Below are positions 20,625 through 28,529 of a stretch of DNA of 64,000 nucleotides, one piece after another. The position numbers and the translations under genes were made by a program. Source of the DNA: Serratia plymuthica (lineage in GTDB: Bacteria; Pseudomonadota; Gammaproteobacteria; Enterobacterales; Enterobacteriaceae); NCBI RefSeq assembly GCF_018336935.1, contig NZ_CP068771.1, positions 4,340,001 to 4,404,000 of the forward strand. The letters are read 5' to 3'. The notes beneath the pieces are model-generated. The model was not told the origin of the DNA. It saw nothing but the letters and a program-made list of their open reading frames with translations, and did no database searches. Numbering within the stretch: the stretch's first letter is position 1; each line of letters starts with the position of its first letter.

Positions 20625-21532
20625 TGTCCGCTTTCTCCGATTTTCAACACGATCCCGTACGCCGCCGCCTGCTGACCGCCATGGCGCTGTCGCCGCTGCT
20701 GTTCTCTTTACCGGGGCGCGCTGCGGTGACACCGCCCGACCTCACGCGCATCGTGGCGCTGGAATGGCTGCCGATTGAGCTGCTGCTGGCGCTGGGCGTC
20801 ACGCCGCTGGCGGTGGCGGATATCCATAACTACAACCTGTGGGTGGAAGAGCCGAAAATGCCGGCGTCGGTTATCGACGTGGGCCAACGCACCGAGCCGA
20901 ATCTGGAGTTGCTGCAACAACTGCGGCCTTCGCTGATGCTGCTGTCAAAGGGGTATGGGCCAACGCCGCAAAAACTGGCGCCAATCGCGCCGACGATGAG
21001 TTTTGGCTTCAACGACGGCAGCGGAAAACCACTGACGGTGGGCCGAAATTCGTTGCAGCAATTGGCGCAGCGGTTGGGGCTTGAGGCGCGCGCTGAACGG
21101 CATCTGATGCAGTTCGACCGGTTTATTCAGGATGCCCGCCAACGCCTGCATTCTTACACCAGGCAGCCGCTGCTGCTGTTCTCCTTGCTGGATACGCGGC
21201 ATGTGCTGATTATCGGCCAGAAAAGCCTGTTCCAGGAGGTGATGGATCAGCTTGGCATTCACAATGCCTGGGAAGGGGAAACCAACTTCTGGGGCACGGC
21301 GGTCGTGGGCATTGAGCGCCTGATTACGGTGAAAAATGCGCGGGCGATTTATCTCGACCACGGTAATCAGGCGATGATGGAAAAAGTCAGCTCGACGCCG
21401 TTGTGGCAGGCTTTGCCCTTTGTGCGTCAGAACCGACTGCGGCAGGTGCCGGCGGTCTGGTTCTACGGTGCGACGCTGTCGGCGATGCGTTTTTGCCATC
21501 TGCTGGAGCAGACGCAGGAGAGCTATTCATGA
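20624..21532 (+). CDS. fhuD: Periplasmic ferric hydroxamate-binding protein FhuD
   Basis: 302 residues. The N-terminus has RRRLLTAMALSPLL preceded by a polar stretch: a twin-arginine-like signal, as in E. coli FhuD. Family features include IVALEWLPIELLLALGV, the RTEPNLELL segment, the GETNFWG motif, and the PAVWFYGATLSAM block near the C-terminus. It delivers ferric hydroxamate from FhuA to FhuB. The ATGs of fhuD and fhuB each overlap the preceding stop by 1-4 nt. Confidence 0.95.
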   Translation: MSAFSDFQHDPVRRRLLTAMALSPLLFSLPGRAAVTPPDLTRIVALEWLPIELLLALGVTPLAVADIHNYNLWVEEPKMPASVIDVGQRTEPNLELLQQLRPSLMLLSKGYGPTPQKLAPIAPTMSFGFNDGSGKPLTVGRNSLQQLAQRLGLEARAERHLMQFDRFIQDARQRLHSYTRQPLLLFSLLDTRHVLIIGQKSLFQEVMDQLGIHNAWEGETNFWGTAVVGIERLITVKNARAIYLDHGNQAMMEKVSSTPLWQALPFVRQNRLRQVPAVWFYGATLSAMRFCHLLEQTQESYS

Positions 21533-23517
21533 GCGAGCGCATCCGGGTATTACCGCTGGCGTTGATCTTGGTATTGCTGGCGGCGTCGGGCGGCTTGACG
21601 ATCTACAACCTGTTGCAACAGTTGCCTTGGGCGTTGTGGGCGCAGGCGCTGAGCGCGCCGAATCACGACGATGTGCGTCAGATGCTGTTCCACTACAGCC
21701 TGCTGCCGCGGCTGTCGGTCTCCCTGTTGGCCGGCGCCGGGTTGGGGCTGGTCGGCGTGCTGTTCCAGCAGGTGTTACGCAATCCGTTGGCGGAGCCGGC
21801 GACGCTGGGCGTATCCGCCGGTGCGCAGCTCGGCCTGACCATCGCCACTTTGTGGATGCTGCCGGGCGGCGAGATGACCCGACAACTGGCGGCAATGGCA
21901 GGGGCGATCCTGGTCGGCGGGCTGGTGTTCGGCGTGGCCTGGGGCAAACGCATGTCGCCGGTGACGCTGATTCTGGCCGGCCTGGTGCTGGGATTATACT
22001 GCGGTGCGGTCAACAGCCTGTTGGCGCTGTTTAATTACGACCAACTGCAGGGATTGTTCCTGTGGAGCACAGGTGCGTTGAACCAGCAGGACTGGAGCAC
22101 TGCGCAATTTATCCTGCCGCGCCTGGTGGTGGCCGGGCTGTTGGCGGTGCTGCTGTTGCGCCCGTTGACGCTGCTGGGGTTGGACGACGGCGTGGCGCGC
22201 AATTTGGGGCTGGGGCTGTCGATGGCGCGTTTTTGCGCGCTGGCGGTGGCGATTATCTTCAGTGCGATGCTGGTGAATGCGGTGGGCGTGATCGGTTTTA
22301 TCGGTCTGTTTGCCCCCTTAATGGCGAAGATGCTGGGGGCGCGCCGGCTGGCGCACCGCATGATCCTGGCGCCGTTGCTGGGTGCTTTGCTGCTGTGGCT
22401 GACCGATCAGGTGATGATCTGGCTGACTCAGGTTTGGCGTGAGATCCCGACCGGGGCGGCGACCGCGCTGTTTGGCGCTCCGCTGTTGCTGTGGCTGCTG
22501 CCGCGCCTGCGTAGCGCCGCCACGCCGCCGCCGATGAACCTGGGCGACAAGGTACCGGCCGAACGCGGCCATCTGTTGGCGTGGGTGATGCTGGCAGGCG
22601 TTGTGTTAGCGGTCGGCATCGCCGTGGCGCTGATGTTCGGGCAGAACGCCGCCGGCTGGCACTGGAGCCACGGCGCAGAACTGGAGTCATTGATGCCGTG
22701 GCGTTGGCCACGGGTGCTGTCCGCGCTGGCGGCGGGCATGATGCTGGCGGTGGCCGGCACCTTAATCCAGAAGTTGACCGGCAACCCGATGTCCAGCCCG
22801 GAAGTGCTGGGGATCAGCTCCGGTGCGGCCTTTGGCGTGGTGGTGATGCTGTTTATCGTACCGGGCGATGCCTTCGGCTGGCTGCTACCCGCCGGCAGCC
22901 TGGGGGCGGCGGCGACGTTGCTGGTGATTATGGTCGCCGCCGGTCGCGGCGGTTTTTCTACCGAACGCATGCTGTTGGCCGGTATCGCGCTCAGCACGGC
23001 GTTTACCACCACCATTTTCCTGCTGCTGGCCAGCGGCGATCCGCGCATGGGCGGGCTGCTGACCTGGATTTCCGGCTCGACCTATTCGGTGACTTCGCAG
23101 CAGGCGATCCGCACCGCAGTCATTGCGGCAACGCTGATAGTGCTGGCGCCGCTGTGTCGCCGTTGGCTGACCATTCTGCCGCTGGGCAGCGCGACCGCTC
23201 GCTCGGTGGGCATTGCGCTGACGCCGGTGCGGGTGGCGATTCTCCTGCTGGCCGCCACGCTGACCGCCATGGCGACCTTGACCGTGGGGCCGCTGAGCTT
23301 TATCGGCCTGATGGCGCCGCATATGGCGCGCATGCTGGGCTTCCGCCGCGCATTGCCGCAGATGGTGATTGCCGCACTGCTGGGCGGCCTGCTGATGGTG
23401 TTCGCTGACTGGTGCGGCCGGATGGTGATGTTCCCGTACCAAATCCCCGCCGGGCTGCTGGCGACCTTTATCGGCGCGCCGTATTTCGTTTACCTGCTGC
23501 GTAAGCAAACCTCGTAA
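21529..23517 (+). CDS. fhuB: Ferric hydroxamate transporter permease FhuB (double-length)
   Basis: 662 residues from the ATG at 21529 (ATGA overlap with fhuD). The open frame extends upstream within fhuD but is not used. It is two fused FecCD-type permease halves (about 1-330 and 340-662), each with about ten TM segments and the conserved ATLGV/SPEVLGISSGA and GFIGL/SFIGLMAPH loops that contact FhuC. This double-length architecture is the normal one for FhuB. A strong terminator follows, closing the operon. Confidence 0.96.
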   Translation: MSERIRVLPLALILVLLAASGGLTIYNLLQQLPWALWAQALSAPNHDDVRQMLFHYSLLPRLSVSLLAGAGLGLVGVLFQQVLRNPLAEPATLGVSAGAQLGLTIATLWMLPGGEMTRQLAAMAGAILVGGLVFGVAWGKRMSPVTLILAGLVLGLYCGAVNSLLALFNYDQLQGLFLWSTGALNQQDWSTAQFILPRLVVAGLLAVLLLRPLTLLGLDDGVARNLGLGLSMARFCALAVAIIFSAMLVNAVGVIGFIGLFAPLMAKMLGARRLAHRMILAPLLGALLLWLTDQVMIWLTQVWREIPTGAATALFGAPLLLWLLPRLRSAATPPPMNLGDKVPAERGHLLAWVMLAGVVLAVGIAVALMFGQNAAGWHWSHGAELESLMPWRWPRVLSALAAGMMLAVAGTLIQKLTGNPMSSPEVLGISSGAAFGVVVMLFIVPGDAFGWLLPAGSLGAAATLLVIMVAAGRGGFSTERMLLAGIALSTAFTTTIFLLLASGDPRMGGLLTWISGSTYSVTSQQAIRTAVIAATLIVLAPLCRRWLTILPLGSATARSVGIALTPVRVAILLLAATLTAMATLTVGPLSFIGLMAPHMARMLGFRRALPQMVIAALLGGLLMVFADWCGRMVMFPYQIPAGLLATFIGAPYFVYLLRKQTS

Positions 23518-23546
23518 CCGGCGTTGCTCCCGCCGTTTCCATAATC

Positions 23547-23579
23547 AAAGGCTCAGCATCGCTGAGCCTTTATTTTTTT
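23547..23579 (+). terminator. Rho-independent terminator after fhuB
   Basis: The 11-bp stem AAAGGCTCAGC / GCTGAGCCTTT with a 3-nt loop is followed by a T-rich tract (ATTTTTTT). It is 30 bp after the fhuB stop. Confidence 0.93.
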
Positions 23580-23669
23580 GTATTTTCATACTATTGCAAA
23601 GCTTTGCGTACGGCTGCGCAGAACGGATATCCAGTGCGGAAAGGGGGCGGAAATCTGGGGGAAGATAAA

Positions 23670-23675
23670 TATACT
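23670..23675 (+). promoter_or_regulatory. Candidate -10 of the hok mRNA promoter
   Basis: A perfect TATACT hexamer. The predicted start, 6-7 nt downstream, is at 23681-23682, exactly the 5' edge of the GGGTGCTCTGGATC segment that can pair with the mRNA 3' region. The -35 region is poor, so the promoter may depend on other features. Confidence 0.45.
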
Positions 23676-23726
23676 GCGCGCGGGTGCTCTGGATCTTTCG
23701 TCCCGAGCATTTGTAAGGGATAGAAA

Positions 23727-23780
23727 GAGAAAAGCCCCGTGTCGATATACATCAACCCGAGGCCAACTCTAACGCCAGAC
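23727..23780 (-). ncRNA. Candidate Sok-type antisense RNA
   Basis: On the minus strand, a promoter (TTGCCT, 17 bp, TAACCT) predicts a start near 23780. The RNA would end in an imperfect hairpin (arms at 23734-23763, GCCTCGGG... and ...CGGGGC) followed by TTTTCTCT. It is about 54 nt long and complementary to the region containing the mok start, upstream of hok. This matches the architecture of Sok RNAs (about 64 nt, terminator-like 3' stem, target at mok translation initiation). Expression is inferred, not shown. Confidence 0.6.
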
Positions 23781-23831
23781 AACGTTAGGTTAGCTTCTTA
23801 CCCGCCGAGAGGCAAGGAGAAGGAAGTATGA
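23739..23831 (+). CDS. Candidate mok leader ORF overlapping hok
   Basis: A 30-codon frame starting with GTG at 23739 and ending in TGA at 23829-23831. The TGA overlaps the hok ATG (GTATGATG). The start lies inside the predicted Sok target. In hok/sok systems, translation of hok is coupled to an overlapping mok frame that the antisense RNA blocks. In plasmid R1 the mok frame runs into hok, whereas here it stops at the hok start. The purine stretch AAAGAGAAAA upstream is only a weak ribosome site. Tentative. Confidence 0.4.
   Translation: MSIYINPRPTLTPDNVRLASYPPRGKEKEV
23787..23815 (-). promoter_or_regulatory. Candidate sok promoter
   Basis: Reading the minus strand: TTGCCT at 23815-23810, a 17-bp spacer and TAACCT at 23792-23787. 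The spacing is ideal. It lies between the hok start and the mok region, as expected for a promoter driving an antisense RNA toward the leader. Confidence 0.55.
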
Positions 23832-23983
23832 TGCCGAACAAAGGAAGTGTCGTAAAACTGGTCGTTATTTGTGCCACTGTAATATCACTGGAATGGATGA
23901 CACGCAGCAAACTTTGTGAGCTGCGGATCCGATCGGGCAACACGGAAGTTGCGACCATTCTGGCTTACGAATCCAAAAGGTAA
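23828..23983 (+). CDS. Hok/Gef-family type I toxin
   Basis: 51 residues, within the Hok size range. It has an N-terminal membrane segment (about 9-21, VKLVVICATVIS), then a positively charged stretch with the family signature TRxxLCELR (25-33), and the C-terminal AYESKR. These correspond to the TRKSLCEIR and AYES motifs of Hok. By family it inserts in the inner membrane and depolarises it. AAGGAG lies 8-10 nt upstream of two adjacent ATG codons; the second (23831) is an alternative start. The leader carries a mok-like frame and the antisense RNA signals. It lies between the fhu operon and metK. No other gene is near, so it is a stand-alone chromosomal locus. Confidence 0.88.
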   Translation: MMPNKGSVVKLVVICATVISLEWMTRSKLCELRIRSGNTEVATILAYESKR

Positions 23984-24034
23984 GGCAACCCAACGGCGGG
24001 GGCGTTGCTCCCGCCTGTTGGTTGTTTGAGTGTG

Positions 24035-24049
24035 GATCCACGAGCACCC
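24035..24049 (+). promoter_or_regulatory. Fold-back element in the hok mRNA 3' region
   Basis: GATCCA and GAGCACCC, separated by one bulged C, are complementary to GGGTGCTCTGGATC at 23682-23695. This 14-bp pairing would join the predicted 5' end of the hok transcript to its 3' region. Such end-pairing (fbi/tac) keeps full-length hok mRNA translationally inert until 3' processing. A hairpin (about 23986-24027, arms near GGCGGGGGC and GCTCCCGCC) lies between hok and this element. Confidence 0.6.
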
Positions 24050-24063
24050 ATCTGCTAAAAACA

Positions 24064-24091
24064 AAAACGGCGAGCCCAGGCTCGCCGTTTT
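24064..24091. terminator. Bidirectional terminator, metK and hok transcripts
   Basis: A perfect 12-bp stem, AAAACGGCGAGC / GCTCGCCGTTTT, with a CCAG loop. T-rich flanks follow on the minus strand (GTTTTTG) and, less so, on the plus strand. It ends metK and could end the hok mRNA at about 410 nt. Confidence 0.85.
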
Positions 24092-24108
24092 CATGTCGAT
24101 GCGCAGGC

Positions 24109-25263
24109 TTATTTCAGGCCGGCGGCATCGCGCAGCAATTCTGCTTTGTCGGTCGCCTCCCAAGGGAAGTGCTCACGACCGAAGTGGCCGTAGGCTGCGG
24201 TTTCGCGGTAGATCGGTTGCAGCAGGTCCATCATCTGGATCAGGCCGTATGGGCGCAGATCGAAGAACTCACGCACCAGCAGGGTCAACTGTTCGGTAGG
24301 CACTTTCTCGGTACCGAAGGTTTCCACCATGATCGAGGTTGGCTCCGCCACGCCGATGGCGTAGGAAACCTGGATCTCGCAACGGTCGGCCAGGCCGGCA
24401 GCAACGATGTTTTTCGCCACGTAACGCGCCGCATACGCCGCTGAACGGTCAACCTTGGACGGGTCCTTACCGGAGAACGCACCGCCGCCGTGACGGGCCA
24501 TGCCGCCGTAGGTATCCACGATGATTTTACGCCCGGTCAGACCGCAGTCGCCCATTGGGCCACCGATAACGAAACGGCCGGTCGGGTTGATGTGGTATTT
24601 GGTGCTCGCGCTCAGCCATTCGGTAGGCAGAACCGGCTTGATGATCTCTTCCATCACTGCTTCTTGCAGATCTTTCAAAGAGATATCTTCGGAGTGCTGG
24701 GTGGACAACACCACTGCGTCGATGCCGACGATTTTGCCGTCGTCATACTGGAAAGTGACCTGGCTTTTTGCATCCGGACGCAGCCACGGCAGGGTGCCGT
24801 TTTTACGTACTTCGGCCTGGCGCTGCACCAGACGGTGCGCGTAGGTCACAGGCGCAGGCATCAGCACGTCGGTTTCATTGGTGGCATAGCCAAACATCAG
24901 GCCCTGGTCGCCGGCACCCTGTTCCAGCGGATCGGTACGGTCAACGCCCTGATTGATATCCGGGGATTGCTTGCCGATGGCGCTCAGTACGGCACAGGAG
25001 TTGGCGTCAAAACCCATATCCGAATGAACATAGCCGATTTCACGCACGGTTTGACGGGTGATTTCTTCGATATCTACCCAAGCGCTGGTAGTGATTTCAC
25101 CACCGACCAGCACCATGCCGGTTTTCACGTAGGTTTCGCAGGCTACGCGCGCTTTCGGATCCTGTTCCAGGATGGCATCAAGAACGGCATCGGAGATCTG
25201 ATCGGCAATTTTATCGGGATGCCCTTCGGAGACGGACTCGGACGTGAATAGGTGTTTAGCCAT
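24109..25263 (-). CDS. metK: S-adenosylmethionine synthase MetK
   Basis: 384 residues, the E. coli length. It forms AdoMet from methionine and ATP with release of phosphate and pyrophosphate. Seen: the ATP-site motif GHPDKIADQ near the N-terminus, the hexapeptide-like GAGDQG(LMFGYAT), and the phosphate loop [17 protein letters not shown] MetJ-type operator lies 232 bp upstream of the ATG, with a repeat element between them, so the mRNA should have a leader of about 220 nt. It is divergent from speA, as in E. coli. Confidence 0.98.
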   Translation of the reverse strand: MAKHLFTSESVSEGHPDKIADQISDAVLDAILEQDPKARVACETYVKTGMVLVGGEITTSAWVDIEEITRQTVREIGYVHSDMGFDANSCAVLSAIGKQSPDINQGVDRTDPLEQGAGDQGLMFGYATNETDVLMPAPVTYAHRLVQRQAEVRKNGTLPWLRPDAKSQVTFQYDDGKIVGIDAVVLSTQHSEDISLKDLQEAVMEEIIKPVLPTEWLSASTKYHINPTGRFVIGGPMGDCGLTGRKIIVDTYGGMARHGGGAFSGKDPSKVDRSAAYAARYVAKNIVAAGLADRCEIQVSYAIGVAEPTSIMVETFGTEKVPTEQLTLLVREFFDLRPYGLIQMMDLLQPIYRETAAYGHFGREHFPWEATDKAELLRDAAGLK

Positions 25264-25407
25264 TGTATTCTTTACCTTGCATAAGACGGGTTAGAAATTA
25301 CTGCACAGCGCTGGAGATCCGGCATCGAAGCGAAGGGTCTTCCGCTGATGGCGCGAGATACATCCTGCAACGCCCCTCAGGCAAAGCCGTTAAGCAGTTT
25401 CTTAGTT

Positions 25408-25483
25408 ATGCCCGTCGTCTTTCAAGTTGCCCCGCCGTTATCTGCACTCGCTCACCTGGCGGCAACTTGAAATTCATAGGGCA
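25408..25483. repeat. Intergenic repeat element, family 1, copy D (short form)
   Basis: A 76-bp element with clear terminal inverted repeats: TGCCC...TTTCAAGTTGC on the left and GCAACTTGAAATTCATAGGGCA on the right (the left arm and right arm pair over most of their length). The interior is mostly deleted compared with copies A and E. It lies between the metK promoter and the metK start codon, so it should be transcribed into the metK leader as a long hairpin. Confidence 0.8.
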
Positions 25484-25494
25484 CAAATCAGTAT

Positions 25495-25518
25495 AGATGG
25501 ATTAACATCTGGACGTCT
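25495..25518 (-). promoter_or_regulatory. MetJ operator and metK promoter
   Basis: Three tandem 8-bp met boxes: AGATGGAT, TAACATCT and GGACGTCT (consensus AGACGTCT). On the minus strand a TATACT -10 (25495-25490) adjoins and slightly overlaps the array, and the -35 position falls within the last box. MetJ with AdoMet would therefore occlude RNA polymerase. The predicted start of transcription is near 25483. Confidence 0.8.
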
Positions 25519-25632
25519 ATTTTAGGTCAGGGTTTAGCCGGATTGCCAGTATTTTTTTGTCGTTTCGCTCTTTTGCGCAAAGCCACCGGCACCATTTTCA
25601 TCGCTTGAAACAGTTTCCGACAAATTTTCATT

Positions 25633-25661
25633 TTGCATTTTCCCCAGGTTATCGGTATAAA
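25633..25661 (+). promoter_or_regulatory. Candidate speA promoter
   Basis: TTGCAT (25633-25638), a 17-bp spacer and TATAAA (25656-25661). Transcription would start near 25668, giving a speA leader of about 685 nt. It is the best sigma-70 match that I see in the metK-speA gap on the plus strand. Confidence 0.5.
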
Positions 25662-25702
25662 CTGCGCGCGCGGCTCATTTGGTGCACAGCGTGGAGCAAA
25701 AA

Positions 25703-25849
25703 GTGCCAAGCTCCCGCTCATGGCTTTCATGGTCAGCCGCAGACGCCGACGCTTGGCGTCGCCGCTTCATAGAACGGTCACGTTCTTACACTATTAATAG
25801 AGGCTCAGTCGTTCATTCCGGGCGACGTGCGTGGAGGTGGTTGGATTAA
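25703..25849 (+). CDS. Candidate arginine-rich upstream ORF 1 in the speA leader
   Basis: 48 codons plus stop from a GTG that has GGAG 6 nt upstream. The product would contain ten Arg (for example WRRRF, SRS, GRRAWRW). Its TAA overlaps the ATG of the next short ORF (TAATG), suggesting translational coupling. It lies about 35 nt after the predicted transcription start. The arginine content is notable because the downstream gene is arginine decarboxylase. It overlaps another short frame at 25720-25797. No family recognised. Confidence 0.3.
   Translation: MPSSRSWLSWSAADADAWRRRFIERSRSYTINRGSVVHSGRRAWRWLD
25720..25797 (+). CDS. Candidate 25-codon ORF with five consecutive Arg codons
   Basis: In another frame of the same leader segment, an ATG at 25720 opens a 25-codon ORF with SRRRRRL at residues 6-12, ending in TAA. 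The Arg codons overlap a hairpin (GACGCC / GGCGTC, 25742-25760), and a second hairpin (AGAACG / CGTTCT, 25771-25786) follows. There is no convincing ribosome site. It competes with the GTG-initiated frame; at most one is likely to be the main product. Confidence 0.2.
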   Translation: MAFMVSRRRRRLASPLHRTVTFLHY

Positions 25850-25992
25850 TGATCCGTTGTCTACCGGTTGTTGGTTCTCAACAGCAGTGCCGTTCTGGCG
25901 CACATTCTTCTGCTATTTCCCGTCTTGTCTCTACTTCACCTTCCAGGTGTGATAAACACTTGGGCGCTACTCAGGATTCTCGGGCCGGTTAA
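25849..25992 (+). CDS. Candidate upstream ORF 2 in the speA leader
   Basis: 47 codons plus stop from an ATG with GGAGGTGG upstream (core GGAGG at 25833-25837, 11 nt before the ATG). Its start overlaps the stop of upstream ORF 1. It is Ser- and Arg-rich with three Cys, has no membrane segment, and belongs to no family that I recognise. A role in translation control of speA is possible but unproven. Confidence 0.35.
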   Translation: MIRCLPVVGSQQQCRSGAHSSAISRLVSTSPSRCDKHLGATQDSRAG

Positions 25993-26097
25993 CGGTCGTC
26001 TGAAGAACTGAACAAGGGTAGCCTGCAGCCTTCCTGTGGGATGTTTCTTGACCCGATTCACGAGGTTTGAACAGGGTGTCTTACAATTATATGAGTG

Positions 26098-26226
26098 ATA
26101 TCCCCTTCAGCTTTCACGCTGCAGCGTCGTTGCCTGCGCGCGTTCACCCCAGTCACTCAGCGGACCTGAGCTCCCGGGGATTTACGCGCTTGCCGTCTGG
26201 CCGCAACATGAATTCTTTTGGGCATA
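26098..26226. repeat. Intergenic repeat element, family 1, copy E
   Basis: About 129 bp with ends TATCCCC...GCTTTCACGCTGCAGCG and CCGCAACATGAATTCTTTTGGGCA, and the core CACCCCAGTCACTCAG. It closely resembles copy A. It lies within the predicted speA leader, ending 126 bp before the speA start codon. Confidence 0.82.
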
Positions 26227-26352
26227 AACCGATCGCTGACCGCGAACGGCAGTTGTATTCGCTGCCGCAAGGGCGGTTTGTTGGGTTGTTCTCGCGGGTT
26301 GTAGCTGCGATAGTGGCTGACTGTATCGTCAGTACGGGATGTGAGGCGAGTA

Positions 26353-28329
26353 ATGTCTGATGATCTGTTGATTCACCGTCCGCCAGCCGCGGGCGAACCT
26401 ATATCTTTACGCTCCATGCAGGAGGTTGCCATGAATGACCGTGATGCCAGCAAGATGCTGCGCACTTATAACGTCGCCTACTGGGGCAACAATTATTATG
26501 ACGTCAATGAACTGGGCCACATCAGCGTGTGCCCGGATCCGGACGTCCCTCAGGCGCGTGTCGATCTGGCTGAACTGGTGAAAGAGCGTCGCAAAGACGG
26601 CCAGCGTCTGCCGGCGCTGTTCTGCTTCCCGCAGATCCTTCAGCACCGCCTGCGTTCGATTAACGCGGCGTTCAAACGCGCGCGCGAGTCATTCGGCTAT
26701 GAAGGCGGCTATTTCCTGGTTTACCCGATCAAGGTCAACCAGCATCGTCGCGTGATCGAATCCCTGGTCAACTCCGGCGAGCCGCTGGGGCTGGAAGCCG
26801 GCTCCAAAGCTGAATTGATGGCGGTGCTGGCGCATGCCGGCATGACCCGTTCGGTCATCGTCTGTAACGGCTATAAAGACCGCGAATACATTCGCCTGGC
26901 GCTGATCGGCGAGAAGCTGGGGCACAAGGTGTACCTGGTGATCGAGAAGATGTCCGAGATCAACATGGTGCTGGAAGAAGCCGAGCGCCTGAACGTGGTG
27001 CCGCGTCTGGGCGTGCGTGCGCGTCTGGCGTCTCAAGGTTCCGGCAAATGGCAGTCGAGCGGCGGCGAGAAGTCCAAGTTCGGTCTGGCGGCCATTCAGG
27101 TCCTGAAGCTGGTGGAAACCCTGCGTGAAGCGGGCCGCCTCGACAGCCTGCAACTGCTGCATTTCCATCTGGGCTCGCAACTGGCCAATATTCGCGACAT
27201 CGCCACCGGCGTGCGTGAATCGGCGCGTTTCTACGTTGAATTGCACAAGCTGGGCGTTAACATCCAGTGCTTCGACGTGGGCGGCGGTTTGGGCGTGGAT
27301 TATGAAGGCACCCGTTCGCAGTCCGACTGTTCGGTGAACTACGGCCTGAACGAATATGCCAACAACGTGATTTGGGGCATCGGCGACGCTTGTAATGAGC
27401 ACGGCCTGCCTCATCCGACGGTGATTACCGAATCCGGCCGTGCGGTCACCGCACACCATACTGTGCTGGTATCCAACGTGATCGGCGTTGAACGCAACGA
27501 GTTCAGCGATCCTTTGCCGCCGGCGGAAGATGCGCCGCGCGCGCTGGAAAGCATGTGGGAAACCTGGCAGGAAATGAACGAGCCGGAGAACCGCCGCTCG
27601 TTGCGCGAATGGTTGCACGACAGTCAAATGGACCTGCACGACGTTCACACCCAGTACGCCCACGGTATGCTGGATCTGACCAAGCGCGCCTGGGCCGAGC
27701 AGCTGTATCTGAATATCTGCAACAAGATCCAGCAGCAGCTTGATCCAAGCAACCGTGCGCACCGTCCGATCATCGACGAACTGCAAGAACGTATGGCGGA
27801 CAAGTTCTACGTCAACTTCTCGCTGTTCCAGTCCATGCCGGATGCCTGGGGTATCGATCAGCTGTTCCCGGTGCTGCCGCTGGAAGGGCTGGATAAGCCG
27901 CCGGAAGGTCGCGCGGTGCTGCTGGACATCACCTGCGACTCCGACGGCACAATCGATCACTACATTGACGGCGACGGCGTGGCGACCACCATGCCAATGC
28001 CGCCGTACGATCCGGAAAACCCGCCGGCGCTGGGCTTCTTTATGGTAGGCGCCTACCAGGAAATCCTCGGCAACATGCACAACCTGTTCGGCGATACCGC
28101 CTCGGTTGACGTGTATGTGTTCCCGGACGGAACGGTAGAAACCGAGCTGTCCGACGAGGGCGACACCGTTGCCGATATGCTGGAATACGTGCAGCTCGAT
28201 CCGAGCGCGCTGCTGGCCAAGTTCCGCGATCAGGTAAAAGAAACCGATCTGGACGGCGAGTTGCAAGCGCAGTTCCTGGAAGAGTTTGAAGCCGGTTTGT
28301 ATGGTTATACTTATTTAGAAGATGAATAA
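26353..28329 (+). CDS. speA: Biosynthetic arginine decarboxylase SpeA
   Basis: 658 residues from MSDDLLIH, as in E. coli, with GAGGCGAG upstream. An in-frame GTG at 26341 is rejected. It is a PLP-dependent alanine-racemase-fold decarboxylase producing agmatine from arginine. Seen: the PLP Lys in VYPIKVNQH, the HFHLGSQ and [10 protein letters not shown] motifs, and the C-terminal domain with the catalytic-site motif ITCDSDG. The next polyamine gene, speB, follows after an inserted msrBA pair. The long leader with short ORFs and a repeat suggests post-transcriptional control. Confidence 0.97.
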   Translation: MSDDLLIHRPPAAGEPISLRSMQEVAMNDRDASKMLRTYNVAYWGNNYYDVNELGHISVCPDPDVPQARVDLAELVKERRKDGQRLPALFCFPQILQHRLRSINAAFKRARESFGYEGGYFLVYPIKVNQHRRVIESLVNSGEPLGLEAGSKAELMAVLAHAGMTRSVIVCNGYKDREYIRLALIGEKLGHKVYLVIEKMSEINMVLEEAERLNVVPRLGVRARLASQGSGKWQSSGGEKSKFGLAAIQVLKLVETLREAGRLDSLQLLHFHLGSQLANIRDIATGVRESARFYVELHKLGVNIQCFDVGGGLGVDYEGTRSQSDCSVNYGLNEYANNVIWGIGDACNEHGLPHPTVITESGRAVTAHHTVLVSNVIGVERNEFSDPLPPAEDAPRALESMWETWQEMNEPENRRSLREWLHDSQMDLHDVHTQYAHGMLDLTKRAWAEQLYLNICNKIQQQLDPSNRAHRPIIDELQERMADKFYVNFSLFQSMPDAWGIDQLFPVLPLEGLDKPPEGRAVLLDITCDSDGTIDHYIDGDGVATTMPMPPYDPENPPALGFFMVGAYQEILGNMHNLFGDTASVDVYVFPDGTVETELSDEGDTVADMLEYVQLDPSALLAKFRDQVKETDLDGELQAQFLEEFEAGLYGYTYLEDE

Positions 28330-28343
28330 GTAGAGCCGCTCTG

Positions 28344-28379
28344 AAAGGCCGGGTATCTTACGGATACCCGGCCTTTTTT
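28344..28379 (+). terminator. Rho-independent terminator after speA
   Basis: A perfect 14-bp stem, AAAGGCCGGGTATC / GATACCCGGCCTTT, with a TTACG loop, ends in a TTTTTT tract. It separates speA from msrB. Confidence 0.95.
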
Positions 28380-28529
28380 AATGGTTTCCCCCCGCTGTAC
28401 CCCCGCGATATTCCCTTGTCCGCCGATGCCATCGATCGGTTATCACAAATTTGTTAACTCTCCGTGAGGATTCGGACAGGGTTTTCTTTGTAAGTTGTCG
28501 CTATTGGTTTGATCGGTTTCCGGGGGGCT

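Noticed and set aside
23578..23772. A 64-codon frame upstream of hok
   Set aside because: It begins in the fhuB terminator region before the predicted hok mRNA start and does not reach the hok start. The 23739 frame fits the mok role better.
25557..25772. A 71-codon frame covering the speA promoter region
   Set aside because: It begins upstream of the predicted promoter and has no ribosome site. The downstream short ORFs are better placed in the transcript.
26067..26360. A 97-codon frame just upstream of speA
   Set aside because: Most of it is translation of the repeat element at 26098-26226 and it overlaps the speA start; no ribosome site or family match.
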